A DNA stretch of 64,000 bases from Caballeronia sp. INDeC2 (GCF_023631325.1 NZ_JALQDG010000030.1:310001-374000), one strand, 5' to 3'; counted from the stretch's first letter, positions 24,620 through 35,600 are shown. Notes: generated by a model from the letters alone, not told the origin. A program made the numbers and translations.

Positions 24620-26623
24620 TCATTCGGACCTCGACTCGACGAGCATCACCGGCACGTTGCCACATCCCGCGCTGCTCGCAATTTCGATGCCGCGCCAGGG
24701 CGATCCCTCGCCGCGATCGAAAGCCATTGGATCGACACGCCGATCCGGTCGCAGCACGTTGAACGGCCACGACGGACGCCGCAAGCGCTCGTGCACGACC
24801 GATCCGAGCCAGATCGGGGCAGGCGCCGTGCCCCCGCCCTCGCGCAACGCGTAATGCGTCGGCCAGAAACGCAGCACGTCGCGCTCGTCGGCGCCGCGAA
24901 CCGAGCGCGCGAACACGAGCTTCGACGGCTCGCCGTTGTTCAGACGCGGCAACGCGGGCAGATCGATCGCGGGCGCATTCGGCAGCACCACGGACATCAC
25001 GCTTTTCAAGCTGACATGCGACACCTCCGTCCAGCCGCGCGATAGCAACTGCCCACGAATCTGCTCGGGCGTCGCCGCCCATTGCACGGTGATCGGCTCG
25101 CGACGGTCGCCCTCCATGCTCGCCCGATAACACGAAAACGTGCGCCATACCGTATCGGTCCATTGAATCGGCGTGATGACGATGGTCGATGGCGCCGCGC
25201 TGTGCGCCTCGGTCTCATCGCTCAGTTGCAATGCGACGCTCGCGCAGATCACGGCCAGCACGGCAATCGGCATCAAGGGCCGCGGTTTCGGCTTCGAGGG
25301 ATTGCGCCATACGGCCGTGAGCGCGATCAGGAAGACCCACACGGCCGCGAGCGCCGTGCTGCCGAGCGCATCGGAGATCGTGAAGCGGCCGAAATACAGT
25401 CCCGCGACGCCGACTGCCGTGACGATCGCCGAGGTCGCCGTCGCGATGCACACGCCCGTCAGCAAGCCCACGCGCCGCAGCAGCAAAAACGCGAGAAAGC
25501 CGTAGATGACGACGGTGGCCGCCACATGGCTGCTCGGAAAGCTGTGCTCCGTCGGCGCGAACGACATGAGCACCGGCTCGCGTGCGGTGAAGCGGATCGC
25601 CGCGACCAGCAATTGCGAAAACGCCACCGCCACGATCCAGTACGTGACCGTGCGCCAGCGCCGCTCGACGCTCATCCACACGACGACCATCGCGCCGAGC
25701 GCGAGCAGCGTTTGCGTGCTGCCGAGCGTCGCGGCGCCATCGAGAATCGAATCGGCCCAGGTCGAGCGAAACGATTGCAGCAGCCGATAGATCGACACAT
25801 CCACCTGCACGATCGATGCGCCGCGCGCGACATTCGCCAGCACCGAGAAAAAGACGATCGCGGAGGCGAGCAGCAGCACCGAGATCGTCACGATGTGGCC
25901 GGTCGCCGGATTGCCCGGATCGAGCGCGCGCGACACGAGCCGCGCCGGCAGGCCGTTGCCCATGCGCGCCCACGCGAGCATTTTTTCGCGCGACGCGATG
26001 GTCCAGCGCATCGCGTGCGACACGATCAGGCGCGCTAGATTGAACACGATCCAGCCGAGCGCGGTGACGACGATCAGAATCACGACGAGCCGGATCGACA
26101 CCGCGCCCGCCAGTTCGATCGACGCGCCGAACACGACGCCCGGCAGGATGTGCGTCGGCGCCCAGACGAGCGCGCTCAGGATGTTGACGGCGAGAAAACG
26201 CGCGGGCGTCATGCCCGCCACGCCCGCGACGACAGGCACGACGGCGCGCATCGGCGCGACGAAGCGCGCGAGCACGACGCTCTTCGCGCCGTGCGCATCG
26301 AAATACCTCTTGCCTGCGACGAGCGCGCCCGGATGCGCGCGAAACGGCCACATCTGCGCGATCGTGTCCGCATAGCGCTGGCCGAACCAGAAGCTCGCGG
26401 CGTCGCCCGCGATGGCGCCCGCGATCGCGCAGACGAATACCCAGCCGAGATTCAGCGCGCCCGCGCCGACGAGCGCCCCGGCGATGAACATCGCGGTGCT
26501 GCCGGGCACGAAGGTGCCGATGAACGCGACCGATTCGAGAAACGACGCAAGCAGCACCACCGCGAGCGCCCACTCGGGGTGGCCCGACAAGAGATGCAAC
26601 AGCTTGAAGTAGGAATGCTCCAT
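24620..26623 (-). CDS. Three-domain membrane protein: DedA/VTT, PAP2-like, LssY C-terminal
   Basis: The 667-residue protein joins a DedA/VTT domain (about 1-200, with FIGTFVPGSTAMFIAGALVG and LARFVAPMRAVVPVVAGVAG), a PAP2-type phosphatase membrane domain (about 240-440) and a soluble LssY C-terminal domain (about 475-667, with QIRGQLLSRGW and RFWPTHYAL). The PAP2 part keeps PSSH at 363-366. Where the third motif should have Arg and the nucleophile His it reads YFGRFTISDALG, with Gly and Phe at those positions, so phosphatase activity is doubtful. It begins 35 bp after selB. The natural role may be lipid transport or envelope maintenance. Confidence 0.8.
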   Translation of the reverse strand: MEHSYFKLLHLLSGHPEWALAVVLLASFLESVAFIGTFVPGSTAMFIAGALVGAGALNLGWVFVCAIAGAIAGDAASFWFGQRYADTIAQMWPFRAHPGALVAGKRYFDAHGAKSVVLARFVAPMRAVVPVVAGVAGMTPARFLAVNILSALVWAPTHILPGVVFGASIELAGAVSIRLVVILIVVTALGWIVFNLARLIVSHAMRWTIASREKMLAWARMGNGLPARLVSRALDPGNPATGHIVTISVLLLASAIVFFSVLANVARGASIVQVDVSIYRLLQSFRSTWADSILDGAATLGSTQTLLALGAMVVVWMSVERRWRTVTYWIVAVAFSQLLVAAIRFTAREPVLMSFAPTEHSFPSSHVAATVVIYGFLAFLLLRRVGLLTGVCIATATSAIVTAVGVAGLYFGRFTISDALGSTALAAVWVFLIALTAVWRNPSKPKPRPLMPIAVLAVICASVALQLSDETEAHSAAPSTIVITPIQWTDTVWRTFSCYRASMEGDRREPITVQWAATPEQIRGQLLSRGWTEVSHVSLKSVMSVVLPNAPAIDLPALPRLNNGEPSKLVFARSVRGADERDVLRFWPTHYALREGGGTAPAPIWLGSVVHERLRRPSWPFNVLRPDRRVDPMAFDRGEGSPWRGIEIASSAGCGNVPVMLVESRSE

Positions 26624-26658
26624 CGTGATCGACAGGCGAAAGCGCGCAAGCGCAATCG

Positions 26659-28566
26659 TCAGACGGACTCGTGCCAGAGGCTATCGCCGCGCAACAGGTG
26701 AAGGTCGCGGTGGAATCGAGTGTACCCAACGCGGTCGAAGAACTCCAAAATCTGTATCGCGCGTTTGCGGCCGAGCGCACTCGCATCGCGGAAAGCGGCC
26801 GCGCCGATTGCGCCGCCCTGCACGTGCGCCTGCTGCGCGACGAGTTTCGCCAGTGCGCCGATCGACGCGCGGCAATAGAACAGATCGCGTACGACCTGAT
26901 ACACGTCGCCGCGGCGCGCGAGCTTCCTGAGGAGCCTGCGCATCTCGTCCTCGCCGATGCCGTGCGCGCGCGCCAGATCGCGCACCCACGGCGGCTCGAA
27001 ACGACCCTGTTCCAGCGATGCGAGCACCGCGCGCGCCAGCGTCTCCTCTCTTTCGTCGAGCGTCACCGCATGCGATGGCAGATGCAGCCACGGCCCGCCT
27101 CTCGCAATCGTTCCGCTCGCCACGGCATCGTCGACAAGCGCGCGCCACAGCGCATCGGGCGCGAGCGGCGCGGCCATGCGGCGCAGACGCGCGGCGTCGG
27201 CGCCTTGTTCATCGGGAAAGCGTTCGTGGAACGCGGCGAGCGCGCCGACGAGACGCGTTTGCATGGCGTCCCAATGACGCGACGCAATGTAAAGCGTGTC
27301 GTCGTGTGTGGATACCGCGCGCAGGCCTTCCGCCGACATCGATCGTCCGCAAAGATGCTCGATGAGCGATTGCGGCAAGCCATACGGCGCCTCTGCGAAG
27401 AGCGCATCGACGCGGTCCGTGTCGAGCATCGCGGCGAGTGCATCGAGCCACGCGCGGCGTTGCGGCGTGCGGCGCTTGCGGGCGGGCGCGAACGGATCGA
27501 GCACGCGCCCGCCGCCGACCGTCCGGTTCGCCTGCGCATTGCGCACGATGAAGCGATCGCCGGGCAACGCGCAGACGGGTTGATCGAAGACGAGCTGCAC
27601 GCGCGCGGTCTGCCCCGATGCGAGCGTGTCCGCTTCGAGCAGCGCGACATGCGCGACGCGATGCGTCGTGCCGAGATGCACATGCAAGGGCGCCCAATGC
27701 GTGAGCGTGAGTTGCGCGTCATCGAGCAAGCTCAGTTCGACATCGAGCCGCTCGGCCGCACGCGCGAGCCCCGCATCGACGATCCAGTCGCCGCGCGCGA
27801 GCGCATCCTTGTCGATGCCCGCGAGATTGAGCGCGCAACGCTCGCCTGCCCGGCCCGTCTGCGTCGCGCGATTCTGCGCGTGAATACTGCGCACGCGCAC
27901 GGGCGCGCCACCCGCATCGCGCGGCGCGAGCGCGAGCATGTCGCCGACGTTCACGCGGCCCGCGAAGACCGTGCCCGTCGCGATCGTTCCCTGCCCCGTC
28001 AACGTGAAGACACGATCGACCGCGAGCCGGAAAAAGCCGTCGTCGCGACGCGCGCGCCAATGCGCGGCGGCATCGCGAAGATGTGCGTCCAGCGCGGCAA
28101 CGCCATCGTCGTCGGGCTTCGTCGCATCGGTGTCGAACAAGGGCGCGTCGCGCAACGGGCCGTGCGCGAGCAGCGCTTCGATTTGCGCGTGCACGTCGCG
28201 CACGCGCGAGGCCTCCACGCGATCGCATTTGGTCACCGCGACCGCGCCGTGCCTCACGCCGAGCAGTTCGAGTATCGCGAGATGTTCGCGTGTTTGCGGC
28301 ATCACGCCATCGTCGGCGGCGATCACGAGCAAGGCGAAGTCGATCCCGCACGCGCCCGCCGCCATCGTGTGCACGAGCTTCTCGTGTCCGGGCACGTCGA
28401 TGAACCCGAGCACGCCGCCGTCGCTCAACGGCACGTACGCGTAGCCCAGTTCGATGGAGATGCCGCGCGCCTTCTCTTCCTTCAGACGATCGGTGTCGAC
28501 GCCCGACAGCGCGCGCACGAGCGTGGTCTTGCCGTGATCGATATGCCCCGCCGTACCGACGATCAT
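26659..28566 (-). CDS. selB: Selenocysteine-specific elongation factor SelB
   Basis: The 635-residue GTPase has G1 GHIDHGKTTLVRALSG, G3 DVPGHEKLV and G4 TKCD, then elongation-factor beta barrels and C-terminal winged helices (from about 400) that bind the SECIS RNA. SelB delivers Sec-tRNA-Sec to the ribosome at UGA codons followed by a SECIS hairpin. Its start overlaps the selA stop as ATGA, indicating coupling. The probable client is fdnG in the same cluster. Confidence 0.96.
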   Translation of the reverse strand: MIVGTAGHIDHGKTTLVRALSGVDTDRLKEEKARGISIELGYAYVPLSDGGVLGFIDVPGHEKLVHTMAAGACGIDFALLVIAADDGVMPQTREHLAILELLGVRHGAVAVTKCDRVEASRVRDVHAQIEALLAHGPLRDAPLFDTDATKPDDDGVAALDAHLRDAAAHWRARRDDGFFRLAVDRVFTLTGQGTIATGTVFAGRVNVGDMLALAPRDAGGAPVRVRSIHAQNRATQTGRAGERCALNLAGIDKDALARGDWIVDAGLARAAERLDVELSLLDDAQLTLTHWAPLHVHLGTTHRVAHVALLEADTLASGQTARVQLVFDQPVCALPGDRFIVRNAQANRTVGGGRVLDPFAPARKRRTPQRRAWLDALAAMLDTDRVDALFAEAPYGLPQSLIEHLCGRSMSAEGLRAVSTHDDTLYIASRHWDAMQTRLVGALAAFHERFPDEQGADAARLRRMAAPLAPDALWRALVDDAVASGTIARGGPWLHLPSHAVTLDEREETLARAVLASLEQGRFEPPWVRDLARAHGIGEDEMRRLLRKLARRGDVYQVVRDLFYCRASIGALAKLVAQQAHVQGGAIGAAAFRDASALGRKRAIQILEFFDRVGYTRFHRDLHLLRGDSLWHESV

Positions 28567-29999
28567 GCGCGCGCTTCCAGTTGCGCGACGAACGCGGCTT
28601 CATCGGCCTCTTCGAGACAGCGCAGATCGAGCCGCAATGCGCCGTCCGCGATGCGCCCGAGCGCCGGCCGCGGCAAGTCGCGCAGCCGCTTCTCGATGCG
28701 GTTGAGCGCACCGCCCGGCCGCTTGCCGCTCGCGAGGCGCACCGCGAGCCCGTAGCTCGGCAGCACATCGACGGGCAAGGCGCCGCTGCCGATCTGACTG
28801 AACATCGGCTCGGCGCTCACCGTGAATTCGTCTCCGACGAAGCCTTGCAGCGCAGGCTCGATGCGTTCGGCCGCGAGGCGCATGGCGTCGGCGGGACGCG
28901 TGAGCAGACGCAATGTCGTGAGACGTTCGGCGAGCGTTTCGGGCGCGCGATACAGCCGCAACACCGCTTCGAGCGCCGCGAGCGTCAGCTTGCCGACGCG
29001 CAATGCGCGCTTCAGCGGATGCTTCTTGATCTTCGCGATGAGCTCGCGCCGCCCGACGATCAGCCCCGCCTGCGGCCCGCCCAGCAGCTTGTCGCCGCTG
29101 AAGGTGACGAGATCCGCGCCCGCCGCCACGGTCTCGCGCACCGTCGCCTCGCGCGGCAAGCCCCATTGCGCGAGATCGACGAGCGTGCCGCTGCCGAGAT
29201 CCATCGCGAGGGGCAATCCGCGCGCTTTCGCGAGCGGCGCGAGTTCCGCGAGCGTCACTTCCTTCGTGAAGCCGCTTACCGCGTAGTTGCTGCAATGAAC
29301 CTTCATCAGGAGCGCGGTCCGCGCGTTGATCGCTTCGTCGTAGTCTTTCAGATGCGTGCGATTCGTCGTGCCGACTTCGCGCAGCTTCGCGCCCGCGCGG
29401 CTCATGATGTCGGGAATGCGAAACGCGCCGCCGATCTCGACGAGCTCGCCGCGCGACACGATCACTTCCTTTCGCGGCGCGAGCGCGGACAGCGTGAGCA
29501 ACACCGCCGCCGCGTTGTTGTTCACGACGGTCGCGGCTTCCGCGCCCGTCAGTTCGCAGATCAAGCCGTTGATGAGATCGTCGCGATCGCCGCGCGCGCC
29601 CGTGTCGAGATCGAATTCGAGGTTCGCGGGCCGCGTGAGAATCTCGGCCACCGCGCGCACCGCTTCGTCGGGCAAGAGCGCGCGGCCGAGGTTGGTATGC
29701 AGCACCGTGCCCGTGAGATTGAAGACGCTGCGCACGCTGCTTCGCGCGCGCTTGGCGACCCTGGCATCGACGGTGCGCGCGAGCTGCGCATCGCTCAAGG
29801 CATCGACGGATGCGCGGCCTGCCTGCGCATCGGCGCGCCATGCGTCGAGTGTTTCGCGCAACGCGGCGAGCGTCTGCGTGCGTCCGTACCCGGCGATCAC
29901 CGCCTCGAATTCCGCCGACGCGAGCACGCGCTCGACCGACGGCACGCGGGCCATCAATGCGCGCAGTTCGCCGCCCTCGCCGCCTTTGACGTCGCTCAT
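28563..29999 (-). CDS. selA: L-seryl-tRNA(Sec) selenium transferase SelA
   Basis: The 478-residue PLP enzyme converts Ser-tRNA-Sec to Sec-tRNA-Sec with selenophosphate. It has VFNLTGTVLHTNLGRALL (about 92-109), EFDLDTGARGDRD, VNNNAAAVLLTL and the PLP lysine K304 in TFSGDKLLGGPQAG. The start at 29999 overlaps the fdhE stop as ATGA; the same frame is open further upstream but only as a shadow of fdhE. The end overlaps selB. selD (selenophosphate synthase) is not in the window. Confidence 0.96.
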   Translation of the reverse strand: MSDVKGGEGGELRALMARVPSVERVLASAEFEAVIAGYGRTQTLAALRETLDAWRADAQAGRASVDALSDAQLARTVDARVAKRARSSVRSVFNLTGTVLHTNLGRALLPDEAVRAVAEILTRPANLEFDLDTGARGDRDDLINGLICELTGAEAATVVNNNAAAVLLTLSALAPRKEVIVSRGELVEIGGAFRIPDIMSRAGAKLREVGTTNRTHLKDYDEAINARTALLMKVHCSNYAVSGFTKEVTLAELAPLAKARGLPLAMDLGSGTLVDLAQWGLPREATVRETVAAGADLVTFSGDKLLGGPQAGLIVGRRELIAKIKKHPLKRALRVGKLTLAALEAVLRLYRAPETLAERLTTLRLLTRPADAMRLAAERIEPALQGFVGDEFTVSAEPMFSQIGSGALPVDVLPSYGLAVRLASGKRPGGALNRIEKRLRDLPRPALGRIADGALRLDLRCLEEADEAAFVAQLEARA

Positions 30000-30970
30000 T
30001 GCTCGTCTTCCGAATGTTCGGGCCACAGCCACGGATGAGGCGCCGCGCGCCGATAGCCGGCCTCGCCCATCAAGAGGTCGAGCGTGAGGCTCGCCAGATC
30101 GTCGGCGTAGGGCTCGAAATCGTAGGCCTTCTCCTGATAGCCGATCTTGCGATACGTGCCGCATTCGTCGCACGACTCCGCCTTGAGCGGCGCGCTCTTC
30201 GCCTTCGCGGAATGCTCGCTTTCGGGTTCGTCGCCGGCGCCCATCACGTGATAGGCGATGCCTTTGGTCGAATCGCAATTCGTGCACTTGGCGCGGACCA
30301 CGTGAAGCTCCGTCGCGCACAGGCCGCATTGCGCGAAGCGATAGCCGTCGTATGCGCCGCCGACGCGCACTATGCTCGCCACCGGCACCGAACCGCAGAC
30401 GGGGCATACGCCGGGCGTGTCGAGATACGGCACGTCCTTCATGTCGATGCGGCTCGCGAGATCGGTCCACACGACTTGCAGCGCGGCCGCGACGAAGGGC
30501 GCGGCCGCCGGATCGATTTCGGCGAAGCGCAGCGCGAGGACGGCATCGGCTTGGCTGTCGAGCGCGGCGGCGTCCAGTGCGCGCAGACGGCCGACGAGTT
30601 GCGTGAGCGCGGGCGTCAGCGCGCCCGCGGCCTCGATGCCGTCGAGCAGCATGAAGAGCACGTCGCGCCACGCGGGATCGCGCGCGTCGGTGAGCGCGGG
30701 CACGATCGGCATCGAATGACGCTGGTTCAGTTCGATCGATGCGCGCGAAGGCATCGGCGCGTTGAAGTGTGCGAGCACGCGCTGCTGGGCATCGGCGAGC
30801 GCGGCCATCAGACGCAGATAACCGGCGATAGGATTGCTCGCGTCGGCGAGTTGCAGGAGACGCGCGGCGCGGGCGGCGAATATCGTGGCGCGCTCGGGCA
30901 TGCGCAAGCGCGGAATCGCCGAGGGATCGAGCGATTCGATTTTCGCGGCTTCGACTATGCGTTGAACCAC
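29996..30970 (-). CDS. fdhE: Formate dehydrogenase accessory protein FdhE
   Basis: The 324-residue protein has the FdhE rubredoxin-like Cys pairs: CPVCGS, CGLC, CTNCDS and CDECG, all between about residues 185 and 275. FdhE is cytoplasmic and needed for assembly of active formate dehydrogenase. The start is probably GTG at 30970. It lies between fdnI (105 bp upstream) and selA (overlapping), consistent with one functional unit. Confidence 0.93.
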   Translation of the reverse strand: MVQRIVEAAKIESLDPSAIPRLRMPERATIFAARAARLLQLADASNPIAGYLRLMAALADAQQRVLAHFNAPMPSRASIELNQRHSMPIVPALTDARDPAWRDVLFMLLDGIEAAGALTPALTQLVGRLRALDAAALDSQADAVLALRFAEIDPAAAPFVAAALQVVWTDLASRIDMKDVPYLDTPGVCPVCGSVPVASIVRVGGAYDGYRFAQCGLCATELHVVRAKCTNCDSTKGIAYHVMGAGDEPESEHSAKAKSAPLKAESCDECGTYRKIGYQEKAYDFEPYADDLASLTLDLLMGEAGYRRAAPHPWLWPEHSEDEQ

Positions 30971-31075
30971 GGAAGGTTTCCTCGCGGGGATGAGCGGTCG
31001 ATCAAGGATATCAGCTAATTCGATATGAAACGGACCGCACCCCGCGTACGCTGGCCCGCCACTGCGACAGGCCCC

Positions 31076-31726
31076 CTACTTTCCGATAATCTCCCTGAAC
31101 CACCGCGGATGATGCTTCCTTGCCCATCCGTACGTGACCGTTCCGCGCGTCATCGCGCCGATCGATCCCTTCACCCACAGCGCGGCATAGATATGCACGA
31201 TGATCGACACGATCAGCACGAACGCAGTCGCCGCATGCACGACCGATGCGATGCGAATGACCGTGATCGGAAAATAGAACGCGAAGTACGCGCGCCATAT
31301 CACGATCCCGCTCAGTAGCAGCAGCACGAGACTCGCGACCATCACGAAGAACAGCAGTTTCTGGCCCGCGTTGTACTTGCCGATCTCCGGCAAGCGATCC
31401 TCGCGATTGGTCAGCACGTCGTTCATCTGCTTCATCCACTGGATGTCGTTTTTGTCCAGATAGTTGTGATGCCAGAAGCGCAGCGCGAGAATCAGGAACG
31501 AGATGAACATCACGCAGCCGACGAACGGATGCAGAATACGCGTCCATTGCCCGCCGCCGAAGATCGCATAGAGCCATGACATCGACGGATGGAACATCGC
31601 GAGCCCGGAGAGCGCGAGCAGCACGAAGGTGATCGCGGTGATCCAGTGATTGCTGCGCTCGTTCGGCGTGTAGCGCACGATCAGACGATGGCCCTTCACG
31701 TCGCGCAGTTCGCTATCGTGTTTCAT
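31076..31726 (-). CDS. fdnI: Formate dehydrogenase gamma subunit, cytochrome b556
   Basis: The 216-residue membrane protein has four hydrophobic helices and His residues suited to bind two b hemes (ERSNHW, GLAMFHP, FWHHNYL and HAATAFVLIVSIIVHIY). It anchors the alpha-beta heterodimer to the membrane and passes electrons to quinone. The ATG at 31726 has AGGAG before it and overlaps the beta gene end by 14 bp. The longer frame is rejected because it would extend into the beta gene. Confidence 0.92.
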   Translation of the reverse strand: MKHDSELRDVKGHRLIVRYTPNERSNHWITAITFVLLALSGLAMFHPSMSWLYAIFGGGQWTRILHPFVGCVMFISFLILALRFWHHNYLDKNDIQWMKQMNDVLTNREDRLPEIGKYNAGQKLLFFVMVASLVLLLLSGIVIWRAYFAFYFPITVIRIASVVHAATAFVLIVSIIVHIYAALWVKGSIGAMTRGTVTYGWARKHHPRWFREIIGK

Positions 31727-32657
31727 CTTCACGCTCCTGTCCGCCTTCCCGGCGACGCCGCACTTCGTCCGCTTCGCGATGCGCTTCGAGTTCGTCATCC
31801 TCGCTGACTTCGTTCGGGCCGATGCGCGTGTAATGGAAGAAGCCCGCGAGCGCCGCGAGCGCGATGCCCGCCATCGCGAGCGGCTTCGTCACGCCCTTCC
31901 AGATCGACACGAGCGGGCTGATGTGCGGATCCTTCGCGAGTCCGTGATACAGCTCCGGCTGATCCGCGTGATGCAGCACGTACATCACATGCGTGCCGCC
32001 CACGCCCGCCGGATCGTACAAACCGGCATTCGCGAAGCCGCGCTCCTTCAGATCTTCGACACGTTCCGCCGCCTGCTGATGCATGTCGGCCTTGGTGCCG
32101 AACATGATCGCGCCGGTCGGACACGTCTTCACGCACGCGGGCTCCTGCCCGACCGCGACACGGTCCGAACACAGCGTGCATTTGTACGCGCGGTGATCTT
32201 CCTTCGAGATCCGCGGAATATTGAACGGACATCCCGTGATGCAGTAACCGCAACCGATGCAGTTCTCCTCGTGAAAATCCACTATGCCGTTCGTGTACTG
32301 CACGATCGCACCCGGCGACGGACACGCCTTCAGACAACCCGGATCCTCGCAATGCATGCAGCCGTCCTTGCGGATCAGCCATTCGAGATCGCCCTTCGGG
32401 TTCTCGTATTCGGTGAAGCGCATCACCGTCCACGAATGCTCCGTGAGGTCGCGCGGGTTGTCATAGACGCCGGTCGTATGGCCGATGTCGTCGCGCAGAT
32501 CGTTCCACTCCATGCATGCCGTCTGACACGCCTTGCAGCCGATGCACTTCGATACGTCGATGAGCTTCGCCACGGTGCCCGTCGCGGGGACGCGGTCGCC
32601 CGGCGGCGGCGTGGTCGTCGCCGAGACACGTTTGATATCGAGCGATTGCAGAGCCAT
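31713..32657 (-). CDS. fdnH: Formate dehydrogenase beta subunit, four [4Fe-4S] clusters
   Basis: The 314-residue protein has four cysteine clusters: CIGCKACQTACMEW, CMHCEDPGCLKACPSPGA, CIGCGYCITGCPFN and CTLCSDRVAVGQEP...CVKTCPTG. A single C-terminal membrane helix follows (VTKPLAMAGIALAALAGFFH). This matches FdnH/FdxH, which carries electrons from the molybdenum subunit to the cytochrome b. It starts 10 bp after the alpha subunit stop. A charged tail of about 40 residues follows the helix. Confidence 0.94.
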   Translation of the reverse strand: MALQSLDIKRVSATTTPPPGDRVPATGTVAKLIDVSKCIGCKACQTACMEWNDLRDDIGHTTGVYDNPRDLTEHSWTVMRFTEYENPKGDLEWLIRKDGCMHCEDPGCLKACPSPGAIVQYTNGIVDFHEENCIGCGYCITGCPFNIPRISKEDHRAYKCTLCSDRVAVGQEPACVKTCPTGAIMFGTKADMHQQAAERVEDLKERGFANAGLYDPAGVGGTHVMYVLHHADQPELYHGLAKDPHISPLVSIWKGVTKPLAMAGIALAALAGFFHYTRIGPNEVSEDDELEAHREADEVRRRREGGQEREDETR

Positions 32658-32667
32658 CTCGTCCCCC

Positions 32668-35600
32668 TTATGCCTTTTCGACCTTCACGAGAAACGACTT
32701 GAACTCGGGCGTCTGCGAGTTCCCGTCGCCCACGGAAGGCGTCAGCGTGTTGACGAGATAGCCCGGCTGCGCAAGGCCCTTGAAGCCCCAGTGCAACGGC
32801 AGGCCGACGGTATGCACCTTCTTGCCCTCCACGGTCAACGGCTTGATCCGCTTGGTGACGAGCGCCACCGCGACGATATGCCCGCGATTGCTCGACACCT
32901 TCACGCGATCGCCCGCGACGACGCCCACTTCCTTCGCATGTTCCTCGCCGATCTCCACGAACTGCTGCGGCTGCACGATCGCGTTCAGGCGCGCGTGCTT
33001 GGTCCAGTAGTGGAAGTGCTCGGTGAGCCGGTACGTGGTCGCCGTGTTCGGGAACTTGTCGGCGGTGCCGAACGCGGCGCGATCGTCGGCGAACACGCGC
33101 GCGGCCGGATTGCTCGTCACGGCCTTGTTGTCCGGGAAAAACGGGTTGTAGCCGAGCGGCGTTTCGAACGGCTCGTAATGCGCGGGGAACGGCCCTTCGT
33201 TCATGCCGTCGCGTGCGAAGAAACGCGCGACGCCTTCCGGATTCATGATGAACGGGCTCATGCCCTTGTCCGGCGGCTCGTCGGCCTTGAAGTCGGGGAT
33301 GTCGGGCCCCGTCCATGCGCGTCCGTTCCATGCGATGAGCTTCCTCGACGGATCGAACGGCTTGCCGTTCACATCGCACGATGCGCGGTTGTACAGCACG
33401 CGGCGATTCGCCGGCCACGCCCACGCCCAGCCGAGCGTCTGCCCGATGCCCGTCGGGTCCGAGTTGTCGCGCCGGCCCATCTGGTTGCCCGCCTGCGTCC
33501 ACGAGCCGCAGAAGATCCAGCAGCCGCTTGCGGTCGAGCCGTCGTCGCGCAGTTGCGCGAAGCTCGAGAGCTGCTCGCCGCGTTTCGCGAGCACTTTGGT
33601 CTGATCCGCGGCATCGGTGACATCGGCGAGCGCGCGGCCGTTGAACTCCATCGCGACCTCTTCGGGCGTCGGGCTCTCCGGGTCCGCATACGGCCAGGTC
33701 ATCTTCAGAATCGGATCGGGATACTTGCCGCCCTTTTCCTGATACGCCTTTCGCATACGCAGCCACAACCCCGACATGATCTCCAGATCGCTACGCGCTT
33801 CGCCCGGCGGCGTCGTGCCCTGCCAGTGCCATTGCAGCACGCGCGACGAGCTCACGAGCGAGCCGCGCTCTTCCGCGAAGCAGCTCGTCGGCAGACGGAA
33901 GACTTCGGTCTGGATCTTCGACGAATCGACGTCGTTGAATTCGCCGTGATTCTTCCAGAACTCCGACGTTTCGGTTGCGAGCGGATCCATGACGACGAGC
34001 CACTTCAGCTTCGATAGACCCAGCCCGATCTTCGCCTTGTTCGGCGCGGCCGCGAGCGGATTGAAGCCCTGGCAGATGTAGCCGTTCATCTTGCCCGCTG
34101 CCATCAGCTCGAAGACCTGCAGCATGTCGTAGGCCTTGTCGAGCTTCGGCAAGTAGTCGAACCCGAAGTTGTTATCGGCCGTCGCGTTGTCGCCCCACCA
34201 CGATTTCATGAAGCTCACGTGGAACGCGCGATAGTTCTTCCAGTAACTCAACTGATTCGGCCGCAACGGCTGCGCCGCGCGCTTCTTGATGTACTCGTCG
34301 AAGTCCTGTTCGCTTTCCATCGGCAACGTCATGTAGCCGGGCAGCAGGTTCGACATCAGGCCGAGGTCCGTCAGGCCTTGAATGTTCGAATGCCCGCGCA
34401 GCGCGTTCATGCCTCCGCCCGCGATGCCGATATTGCCGAGCAGAAGCTGCACCATCGCGCCCGTGCGGATCATCTGCGCGCCGACCGAGTGATGCGTCCA
34501 GCCAAGCGCATAGAGGATCGTGCCCGCGCGATTCGGCGCTGCGGTCGTCGCGAGCATCTCGCAGACCTTGAGGAACTTGTCGGTCGGCGTGCCGCAGACC
34601 TTCGTCACCATCTCGGGCGTATAGGCGGCGTAGTGCTGCTTGAGCAGGTTGTAGACACAGCGCGGATGCTGCAAGGTCGGATCGGTCTTGACGTAGCCGT
34701 CCTCGCCGCGTTCGTAGTCCCAGCTCGCCTTGTCGTACTTGCGCTTGTCCGCGTCGTAGCCCGAGAACAGGCCGTCCTTGAACGCGAAGTCCTCGCGCAC
34801 GATGAACGACATGTCCGTGTAATTCTTCACGTACTCGTGCTGGATCTTGTCGTTCGTGAGCAGATAGTTGATGACGCCGCCCAGGAACGCGATGTCCGTG
34901 CCGGTGCGAATCGGCGCGTAGAAATCCGCGACCGATGCCGTACGCGTGAAGCGCGGATCCACGACGATGAGCCGCGCCCGCCGATGCGCCTTCGCCTCGG
35001 TCACCCACTTGAAGCCGCACGGGTGCGCCTCGGCCGCGTTGCCGCCCATCACGAGAATCAGGTCCGTGTTCTTGATGTCGACCCAATGGTTCGTCATCGC
35101 TCCACGGCCGAACGTCGGGGCAAGACCTGCCACCGTCGGGCCATGTCAGACACGCGCCTGGTTGTCGAATGCGAGCATCCCCCAACTGCGCACGGTCTTG
35201 TGCGTCAGATAGCCGACCTCGTTGCTCCCCGCCGACGCCGCCAGGAAACCCGAGGTCAGCCAGCGATTGACCTTCTTGCCGTCGGGCGTGGTCTCGACGA
35301 AGTTCGCGTCGCGATCTTCCTTGAGCAGCACGGCGATGCGATCGAGCGCCTCTTCCCACGAGATGCGCTTCCACTCGTTCGACCCCGGCGCGCGATGCTC
35401 GGGATACAACAACCGGCTCGGGCTATGAATGAAGTCGATGAGCGAGGCGCCTTTCGGGCAGAGCGTGCCGCGATTGACCGGATGATCCGGATCGCCCTCG
35501 ATATGGATGATGCTCGCCTTGGCGTTCTTGGCGTTGTCGCCTAGGCCGTACATCAAAATGCCGCACCCGACCGAACAGTACGGGCAGGTGTTGCGCGTTT

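Noticed and set aside
26671..28755. Long plus-strand open frame of about 694 codons
   Set aside because: It is antisense to selB. Arg/Ala/Glu-rich composition with no family motif is typical of shadows in GC-rich DNA.
28581..30038. Long plus-strand open frame of about 485 codons
   Set aside because: Antisense to selA, no recognisable motif.
30000..30671. N-terminal extension of the selA frame
   Set aside because: It lies inside fdhE in another frame and has low-complexity Arg/Ala sequence. The ATGA overlap at 29999 is the true start.
35146..35148. TGA in fdnG as a true stop giving two genes
   Set aside because: Both sides match one FdnG protein and a SECIS hairpin follows, so it is decoded as Sec.
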